Source of the DNA: a bacterium UBP18_UBA7526
GTDB lineage: Bacteria; UBP18; UBA7526
Reading direction: 5' to 3'
Length of the DNA stretch: 10,923 nucleotides
NCBI GenBank assembly: GCA_002478245.1
Contig: DLMW01000015.1
Location: forward strand, 11,324 to 22,246
Shown here: positions 6,657 to 10,923 of the stretch, one piece after another
How the letters are laid out: each line of letters starts with the position of its first letter
How positions within the stretch are numbered: the first letter of the stretch is position 1
The notes under the pieces: model-generated
Database searches by the model: none
What the model saw: the letters and a program-made list of their open reading frames with translations, nothing else
Told to the model about the DNA's origin: nothing
Position numbers and translations under genes: made by a program

Positions 6657-6774
6657 GTTTACCCCGTAAGACTTTTTGCTAAAAACTTTTTCAATCAGTT
6701 TATATAGATATTGTTTGCTCTACCGAATTCTAAGAATTGGCAATAACTCTTCTGAAAAGTCTAACGGGGTTTAC
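6657..6774. repeat. 118-bp segment with 20-bp terminal inverted repeats
   Basis: The ends GTTTACCCCGTAAGACTTTT (6657-6676) and AAAAGTCTAACGGGGTTTAC (6755-6774) are inverted copies that match at 17 of 20 positions, around a 78-base AT-rich interior. The layout resembles a MITE or a small palindromic repeat element. I see no convincing target-site duplication and no second copy in the window, so mobility is only inferred. It ends 20 bases before the rodA start codon. Confidence 0.55.
6705..6733 (-). promoter_or_regulatory. Weak candidate promoter for rodA
   Basis: On the minus strand TTAGAA (6733-6728) and TATCTA (6710-6705) are 17 bases apart, in the most AT-rich part of the gap and about 70 bases ahead of rodA. 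TATAAA follows directly (6704-6699) as an alternative -10. Matches to consensus are only moderate, so this is a suggestion. Confidence 0.2.
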
Positions 6775-6792
6775 AGTAACCAGCAAAATTAT

Positions 6793-6956
6793 AGATTATC
6801 AGAACATCGGAGTCTCAGAATGAGAATTCAGATGGTCAGATCACCCTCATCTTGGTATTCTGATCCTCTGGTAACTGACCCTCTCCATCTGTATTCTGAG
6901 CATCGCGAAGAATCTAGCCAACTTGTTAGGCGTCTAATCTGGTTATCTGATACTCT
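6793..6956. repeat. Nested inverted repeats with degenerate direct repeat
   Basis: Three pairs of arms are nested: AGATTATCAGA (6793-6803) with TCTGATACTCT (6946-6956; 10 of 11 pair), CTCAGAAT (6814-6821) with ATTCTGAG (6893-6900; perfect), and CAGATGG (6829-6835) with CCATCTG (6885-6891; perfect). GTATTCTGA is repeated directly at 6855-6863 and 6891-6899, 36 bases apart, each preceded by related CCCTC and CATCT words. The sequence looks like an eroded repeat that could fold as one long stem on either strand. Confidence 0.5.
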
Positions 6957-6962
6957 TCTACT

Positions 6963-6979
6963 TTTCTACTTTCTTACTC
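6963..6979. repeat. Dispersed 17-bp intergenic repeat word, copy 2 (inverted)
   Basis: TTTCTACTTTCTTACTC is the exact reverse complement of 1310-1326 in the obg-proB gap, more than 5.6 kb away. It lies just beyond the end of pbp2. Confidence 0.6.
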
Positions 6980-6983
6980 TTTT

Positions 6984-7007
6984 ACTGTAAACTGGTTACT
7001 GGTTACT
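6984..7007. repeat. Gene-end repeat at the pbp2 stop (AGTAACC array)
   Basis: ACTGTAAACTGGTTACT is followed directly by a second GGTTACT, so ACTGGTTACT occurs as an overlapping tandem. The word at 6985-7000 matches the rplU end (2818-2833) at 15 of 16 positions, and the stop codon TAA of pbp2 (6996-6998) lies in the same register. Its inverted version, GTTTACAGTAACCAG, is at 6769-6783, so the gap is bracketed by inverted copies. CCAGTTTACAGT also occurs at 9984-9995, next to the mreC start. Confidence 0.65.
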
Positions 7008-8771
7008 CTGCTGCTCACTTTCCCGTTTTCCGGCAAAGTATGCTTCAAATATCTTCCCGGCAACAGGAGCTGCCGCCTCCCCCCCCATCCCTCCATGTTC
7101 AATGAGAACGGCAAGCGCTATCTCTGGTCTCTGGTAAGGAGCAAAACCGATGAACCAGGCATGATCCTTTCCCAAAGGATTCTGGGCAGTGCCCGTCTTC
7201 CCCGCCACCTTTATCCCCTCTACCCTCGCCCGCCAACCGGTTCCTAGTTCGTTGACTACCCCAAAGAGGGATTCTCTTAAGAAGTTGAGATTCCCCTTCG
7301 CAAGCTCCACCTCTTTCAGTAAAGAAGGTTTTGCCTCTTTTATTACTTCCCCTTCTGGTGAAAGGATCCTCTTTACCAGATAGGGGCGATAGAGTCTTCC
7401 TCCATTGGCAATAGCCGCTATCAGGTTTGCCATCTGTAGGGGAGTGACCAAGAGATAACCTTGGCCTATGGAGAGGTTGACGGTATCCCCTTCGAACCAC
7501 TTTCTAGCGAGAGAATCTTCTCTCCAGCGGCGATGCGGTAAGAGCCCCTTCTCTTCCTTTAGGAGATCGATTCCGGAAGCCTTTCCCAGACCGAACCTTT
7601 GAGCAAAGTCCACGATATTATCTACCCCAGTCTCGAGGCCCAACTGATAGAAGTAGATATCGCAGGAATGGATGATGGCCTCTCTCAGATTCAAGGTCCC
7701 ATGCCCCTTCTCTCTCCAGCATCTAAAGACCCGATCCTTAAGGGGGAAGGTGCCGGGGCATGAGAACCTCTTATTACCCGAGGCTATCCCTCTTTCCAAG
7801 GCGGCGAGAGCAGTAATTACCTTGAAGGCCGAGCCTGGAGGATACTGGCCCTGGATAGACCTATTGGTCAGGGGATGTGAGGGGTCTTTCTTCAGAGAGA
7901 GCCACTCCTTTTGGGAAAGGGGCCTAGCGAAGAGGTTGGGGTTATAGGCTGGGCTACTCACTAAACTCAGTATCTCCCCATTATTGGGGTCAAGGACTAC
8001 AATGGCTCCTGCTCGGCCTCCCAGGGAATCCCAGGCTACTTTTTGTAATTCCTTATCAATGGTTAGGATGAGGTCATTCCCAGCCAAAGGCTCCTTATAG
8101 CCCATTACTCCCACCCTCTGGCCACGACTGTTCACCCTAATCTGCCAGCCCCCATCCTCTCCCTTTAGATACTGATCATAGACCCTCTCCAGGCCATCCT
8201 GTCCTATTCTATCACCCAAACGATAACCCTTACCCCTTAAGGCCAGGAGCTGGTCCTTGGCGATCTCCCCTAGGTGCCCCAGAACAGGAGCCAATGGCTC
8301 CCCATCCGGATAGTGGCGCAGGGGCTGAACCTCAAGATCGACCCCCGCGAGTGAGAGCTTCCTCTCCAAGATCTTAGTGGCCAGGGAAAGATCGACATCC
8401 TCTTTTAGGGGAATGCTGAGGAAGGGTCTATTACATTCCCTAATGCTCTGGTAGATCTTCTCTTCCTCTACCTTGATGATCGAGCTTAGGGCTCTTATAG
8501 TCCTGGTCAGATCCTCATGCGCAAGGTTCCAGGGATAGAGGGTGACGGAGAAAGAGGGACGGCTCTTGGCTAGAACCCTTCCGCTTCGGTCATAGATGAT
8601 CCCTCTCGGGGCGCAAGATAGAAGAAGGCGGATACTATTATTCTGGGCCAAGGAGAGATATCTCTCACCCTGAATAACTTCCAGGATCCAGAGCCTTCCC
8701 AGCAGAATGAGAAAAAAGAGGCAGATGAGGATAGTAACGAGCGAAAGCCTCTTTTGAAATTCAGAAGGCAT
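6996..8771 (-). CDS. mrdA: Penicillin-binding protein 2 (class B transpeptidase of the elongasome)
   Basis: PBP2 cross-links new peptidoglycan during side-wall growth and activates its partner RodA; it is anchored in the inner membrane with a periplasmic catalytic domain. The 591 residues show an N-terminal membrane anchor (about 9-29), the dimerisation/pedestal region (RGIIYDRSGRVLA at 56-68, DGLERVYDQYLKG at 192-204), and the transpeptidase domain with catalytic PGSAFK (Ser314, Lys317), SCD (369-371, the PBP2-type form of SxN) and AGKTGTAQ (Lys525-Thr528). The ATG at 8771 overlaps the mreD end by 11 bases and has GAGG 7 bases upstream. The last residues (ESEQQSNQ) and the TAA are encoded by repeat sequence (AGTAACC words), so the original C-terminus was probably altered by repeat insertion; this lies beyond the catalytic domain and should not affect activity. 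Confidence 0.96.
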   Translation of the reverse strand: MPSEFQKRLSLVTILICLFFLILLGRLWILEVIQGERYLSLAQNNSIRLLLSCAPRGIIYDRSGRVLAKSRPSFSVTLYPWNLAHEDLTRTIRALSSIIKVEEEKIYQSIRECNRPFLSIPLKEDVDLSLATKILERKLSLAGVDLEVQPLRHYPDGEPLAPVLGHLGEIAKDQLLALRGKGYRLGDRIGQDGLERVYDQYLKGEDGGWQIRVNSRGQRVGVMGYKEPLAGNDLILTIDKELQKVAWDSLGGRAGAIVVLDPNNGEILSLVSSPAYNPNLFARPLSQKEWLSLKKDPSHPLTNRSIQGQYPPGSAFKVITALAALERGIASGNKRFSCPGTFPLKDRVFRCWREKGHGTLNLREAIIHSCDIYFYQLGLETGVDNIVDFAQRFGLGKASGIDLLKEEKGLLPHRRWREDSLARKWFEGDTVNLSIGQGYLLVTPLQMANLIAAIANGGRLYRPYLVKRILSPEGEVIKEAKPSLLKEVELAKGNLNFLRESLFGVVNELGTGWRARVEGIKVAGKTGTAQNPLGKDHAWFIGFAPYQRPEIALAVLIEHGGMGGEAAAPVAGKIFEAYFAGKRESEQQSNQ

Positions 8772-9246
8772 GATCTATCCTCTTAAAAACAGAGAAGAAG
8801 AAAGGGGCAATAAGAGAGGTATAGAGAGAGGCAGGGAGGATGATATAAAGGAAGGAGTAAGAGAAGGGAGGGGCAAGATAGAATGAGGAGAGAAGAATAA
8901 AGAGAAGTATCCCCTCTAAAAACATTCCCAGGAATAGAAGGAGCCCCGGGATGAGCGGGGCTTCGAGATATAGAAAAGGAGCAGCCATCCCCGCTAAAGA
9001 TCCCAGGACTGTCTTAGAAATAGCATTGGTCCCTAATGGGCTAGAAGAGAAGATGTCCAGAAGAATCCCGGCCAAGAAACCATACCAGGCCCCAGAGATG
9101 GGCCCCTTATAAAGACCAATAAAGATGACCAGGATGAGGAGGAGGTCGGGCTTGATTCCCAGGATACGCAAGCGATTAAGGGATGTGGCCTGAAGGGTAA
9201 CCAGAAAGAGAAGGAGGATGAGGGAAATGATTCTTTTTTGGGTCAT
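8761..9246 (-). CDS. mreD: Rod shape-determining protein MreD
   Basis: MreD is a small integral membrane protein that works with MreC and MreB in the elongation complex. The product has 161 residues, the usual length, with five to six hydrophobic segments (about 6-22, 33-47, 52-66, 77-95, 99-123, 130-152). Family features are KPDLLLILVIFIGL (32-45) and GFLAGILLDIFSSSPLG (56-72), where the glycine-aspartate pattern LLD before the SSPLG turn is typical. The start ATG at 9246 overlaps the mreC stop as ATGA, and the end overlaps pbp2 by 11 bases, so mreC, mreD and pbp2 are translationally linked. The coding strand is pyrimidine-rich, as expected for a membrane protein, while the soluble genes around it are purine-rich. 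Confidence 0.93.
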   Translation of the reverse strand: MTQKRIISLILLLFLVTLQATSLNRLRILGIKPDLLLILVIFIGLYKGPISGAWYGFLAGILLDIFSSSPLGTNAISKTVLGSLAGMAAPFLYLEAPLIPGLLLFLGMFLEGILLFILLSSFYLAPPFSYSFLYIILPASLYTSLIAPFFFSVFKRIDHAF

Positions 9247-9980
9247 CGCGCCTTAAGGATCAAGACCTCCTCTAAGCAAGAGAGGTTTACTTCTGGGATA
9301 ACGATGATATTCAGGAAGAGGTCCTGGGGATGGGGGGATTCTATCTCCCTTATCCTTCCTAGGGCCAGACCTTTAGGGAAGAGTCCACCCTCTAAACCCG
9401 AGGTGATGACCAGATCCCCTTCCCTAACATCTGCCCCTAAGGGAAGGTACTTCAGGATGAGGTATCCTCCCTTTCCCTGGATTACTCCCTGAATACGACT
9501 CCTCTGAACCAGGGCACCGATCTCGCTTCCCGGATCGGTGAGGAGTAAGACCCGGGAGGAGTTCCTATTCACCTTAATCACCCTTCCTACTAAGCCCTGT
9601 GGAGTAATTACTACCGAACCCTCCTTTATTCCCGAACTCTCTCCCTTATCGAGAAGAAGGGCATGGAACCAGTTGGTGGGCTCCCGGGCAATGACAGAAG
9701 AGGCCAGGCCCTCATAGGGCAAGTGCTCCTTTAGGTCAAGGAGCCTGCGCAATCTTCTATTCTCCTCTTCCATCTCAAAGAGGAACCGCTCTCTTCCTTG
9801 GGGTGGTGCTTCTTTTGGCCCAGAGGGTGCCCGGGCCAGGACCTTGGCTGGCAGGTAGAGAATGGTGGCCAAGCCCTCCTCTAATTTAGAACCCCTCTCC
9901 TTTAAGAACAGAAAAGAGAAGGACACCAAAATAAGCAAGACCAAAACGAGTTCCGAAGCTAGAAGTATTTTCCTCTTCAT
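9243..9980 (-). CDS. mreC: Rod shape-determining protein MreC
   Basis: MreC is a bitopic membrane protein with a periplasmic domain that activates PBP2 and connects it to MreB/MreD. The 245-residue protein has a cytoplasmic MKRK start, a membrane anchor (about 8-26), a short coiled coil (about 63-85, MEEENRRLRRLLDLKE) and the MreC beta domain with SSVIAREPTNWFHALLLDKG (94-113), EGSVVITPQGLVGRV (120-134), LLLTDPGSEIGA (145-156) and SGLEGGLFPKGLALG (194-208). It is slightly shorter than the common 270-300 residues. The ATG at 9980 has no good Shine-Dalgarno sequence (upstream reads AAACTGGGTA). A repeat-like word lies just before it, while a strong Shine-Dalgarno sequence lies 123 bases further upstream behind mreB. 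It is joined to mreD by an ATGA overlap. Confidence 0.94.
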   Translation of the reverse strand: MKRKILLASELVLVLLILVSFSFLFLKERGSKLEEGLATILYLPAKVLARAPSGPKEAPPQGRERFLFEMEEENRRLRRLLDLKEHLPYEGLASSVIAREPTNWFHALLLDKGESSGIKEGSVVITPQGLVGRVIKVNRNSSRVLLLTDPGSEIGALVQRSRIQGVIQGKGGYLILKYLPLGADVREGDLVITSGLEGGLFPKGLALGRIREIESPHPQDLFLNIIVIPEVNLSCLEEVLILKAR

Positions 9981-10108
9981 TACCCAGTTTACAGTTGATA
10001 AGTTAATTAGGGTATTAGGTGGATTTTCAACCCAACTAGCCCACCTATTCCTCTGTTTTCTTTATTCGCGATAATGCGCATTTTTGAATTCGCGCCTATT
10101 CGCCTCCT
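9981..10108. other. 128-bp mreB-mreC gap with repeat words
   Basis: The gap holds CCAGTTTACAGT (9984-9995, shared with the pbp2 end), an inverted repeat TAGGTGG (10016-10022) and CCACCTA (10041-10047) around an 18-base loop, and three direct ATTCGCG-like words (about 10064-10070, 10088-10094, and ATTCGCC at 10098-10104). I found no convincing promoter and no terminator, so mreB and mreC are probably still cotranscribed. A 24-codon frame on the minus strand (10081-10007) has no properly spaced ribosome binding site. Confidence 0.6.
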
Positions 10109-10109
10109 T
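10103..10109 (-). promoter_or_regulatory. Orphan strong Shine-Dalgarno sequence behind mreB
   Basis: AAGGAGG begins within the mreB stop codon (TAA), where a ribosome binding site for a tightly linked next gene would be expected. The nearest downstream ATG is 21 bases away and mreC starts 123 bases away with a poor site of its own. This looks like the original mreC ribosome binding site, separated from its start by inserted DNA. Confidence 0.45.
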
Positions 10110-10923
10110 TAGTAGCGGCGCTGGGTGGAAGCCAAGACGTGCTTCAGGGTATTCAGTTCATCCAGGACCTTACCCGTTCCCAGAACAACCGTAGATAGGG
10201 GGTCCTCATCGAGATTGACAGAAAGCCCGGTCTCCTCAGAAAGTAGCCTATCCATCCCCCTCAAGAGCGCTCCCCCACCTGCCAAGATAATCCCTCTCTC
10301 CATGATGTCTGCGGATAGCTCTGGCGGGGTGCGTTCCAGGGTGCTCTTCACCGCCTCCACGATAACCCTTAAGGGTTCTTGTAAGGATTCCCTTATCTCC
10401 TGGGAGGTAATGGTCACGGTCTTGGGCAGACCAGCTACCAGGTCCCTCCCCTTCACCTCTAAGGTGAGTTCCTCCTTTAAGGGGTAGGCGCTCCCGATCC
10501 TTATCTTGATCTCCTCTGCGGTATGCTCCCCAATCGCTAGGTTATAGGCCTTCTTAAGATAGGCCATAATGGCCTCATCCATCTCATTCCCAGCCACCCT
10601 AATCGAGCTATGACAGACGATCCCTCCCAATGAGATCACCGCCACCTCACAGGTTCCTCCGCCAATATCCACGATCATACTCCCAGCAGGTTCGGCAACA
10701 GGGAGTCCGGCTCCAATGGCAGCGGCCATGGGCTCTTCAATAAGATAGATCTCCCTGGCTCCGGCTTGGCGGGCAGCCTCATCCACCGCCCTCTTCTCCA
10801 CTCCCGTTATCCCTAAGGGAATGCAGACGATGATCCGGGGTCTCACTAGAGCCCTTCTCTTATGGGCCTTGGTGATGAAGTAGCGTAGCATCTCCTCTGT
10901 GATCTCGAAGTCGGCGATCACCC
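10109..10923 (-). CDS. mreB: Rod shape-determining protein MreB, actin-like (5' end outside window)
   Basis: MreB is the bacterial actin homologue that forms membrane-bound filaments and directs side-wall synthesis by MreC, MreD, PBP2 and RodA. The frame is open to the window edge and the first 70-75 or so residues are missing; the visible 271-codon part begins at VIADFEITEEML, an internal MreB segment. Actin-fold motifs present are RPRIIVCIPLGITGVEKRAV, YLIEEPMAAAIGAGLP, phosphate-2 loop MIVDIGGGTCEVAVISLGGIV (this has Cys where most MreB proteins have Thr), the AGNEMDEAI connector, and the adenosine motif GIILAGGGALLRGMDRLL. The C-terminus ends VLDELNTLKHVLASTQRRY. The stop codon overlaps a strong orphan Shine-Dalgarno sequence. 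It heads the mreBCD-pbp2-rodA cluster. Confidence 0.96.
   Translation of the reverse strand, partial: VIADFEITEEMLRYFITKAHKRRALVRPRIIVCIPLGITGVEKRAVDEAARQAGAREIYLIEEPMAAAIGAGLPVAEPAGSMIVDIGGGTCEVAVISLGGIVCHSSIRVAGNEMDEAIMAYLKKAYNLAIGEHTAEEIKIRIGSAYPLKEELTLEVKGRDLVAGLPKTVTITSQEIRESLQEPLRVIVEAVKSTLERTPPELSADIMERGIILAGGGALLRGMDRLLSEETGLSVNLDEDPLSTVVLGTGKVLDELNTLKHVLASTQRRY

Larger units (their letters stand above)
6638..6995. other. 358-bp noncoding, repeat-rich gap between pbp2 and rodA
   Basis: This is the longest gap in the window and interrupts an otherwise close pbp2-rodA pair. It is AT-richer than the genes and broken by stops on the minus strand. It holds, from low to high coordinates: a 118-bp element with inverted ends (6657-6774), a possible promoter for rodA (6705-6733), nested inverted repeats with a 36-bp-spaced direct repeat (6793-6956), a copy of the 17-bp dispersed word (6963-6979) and the start of the pbp2-end repeat. 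The plus strand is open for about 104 codons across it, but the translation looks like low-complexity sequence and there is no ribosome binding site. I see no RNA gene. Confidence 0.8.

Noticed and set aside
6657..6774. Intrinsic terminator between pbp2 and rodA
   Set aside because: The inverted arms are 78 bases apart and no T run follows on the transcribed strand, so it does not fit a terminator.
6676..6990. A 104-codon open frame on the plus strand that fills most of the pbp2-rodA gap
   Set aside because: It starts with TTG without a ribosome binding site, its translation is biased by the AT-rich repeats, it runs against all genes, and it resembles no family I know. The open frame is a by-product of repeated CAGA/CTGA words.
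10007..10081. 24-codon minus-strand frame (MRIIANKENR...) in the mreB-mreC gap
   Set aside because: The only Shine-Dalgarno sequence is 21 bases upstream, too far, and the frame is made partly of repeat words. It cannot be excluded but is not supported.

Overview
The window is a conserved chromosomal housekeeping block. All twelve protein genes lie on the minus strand, so transcription runs from high to low coordinates. In that order they are mreB (5' end outside the window), mreC, mreD, a class B penicillin-binding protein (mrdA/pbp2), rodA, a TIGR03960-type radical SAM protein, a TIGR03936-type (DUF2344) protein, rplU (L21), rpmA (L27), obgE, proB and the first 57 codons of proA. A rod-shaped bacterium with peptidoglycan is implied. 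The order resembles the one I know from Clostridia and several deep bacterial lineages, but the minCDE, rne/rng and prp genes often interleaved there are missing. Arginine codons are mostly AGG/AGA. I cannot name a phylum; an uncultivated or thermophile-like bacterium is plausible but is only inference.

Layout: 10923-6638 is the elongasome block. MreB filaments, the MreC/MreD membrane scaffold, the PBP2 transpeptidase and the RodA glycosyltransferase together build the lateral cell wall. mreC-mreD-pbp2 are tightly coupled (ATGA and 11-bp overlaps). rodA is separated from pbp2 by a 358-bp noncoding stretch rich in inverted and direct repeats. From 5547 to 3198 the radical SAM gene and its DUF2344 partner overlap by 11 bp. 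From about 3200 to 1 is the ribosome/GTPase/proline block rplU-rpmA-obg-proB-proA. It is headed by a strong sigma70-type promoter whose -35 box contains the stop codon of the preceding gene.

I see no defence system, mobile-element gene, RNA gene or CRISPR. The unusual content is in the gaps. A set of short words (AGTAACC, a 16-bp word ending both rplU and pbp2, a 17-bp word shared by the obg-proB and pbp2-rodA gaps, a 14-bp word ending both obg and pbp2) recurs at gene ends. A five-copy heptamer repeat sits inside the DUF2344 gene, and a strong Shine-Dalgarno sequence lies orphaned behind mreB. These suggest that a short repeat family has spread through intergenic DNA and slightly remodelled gene ends.
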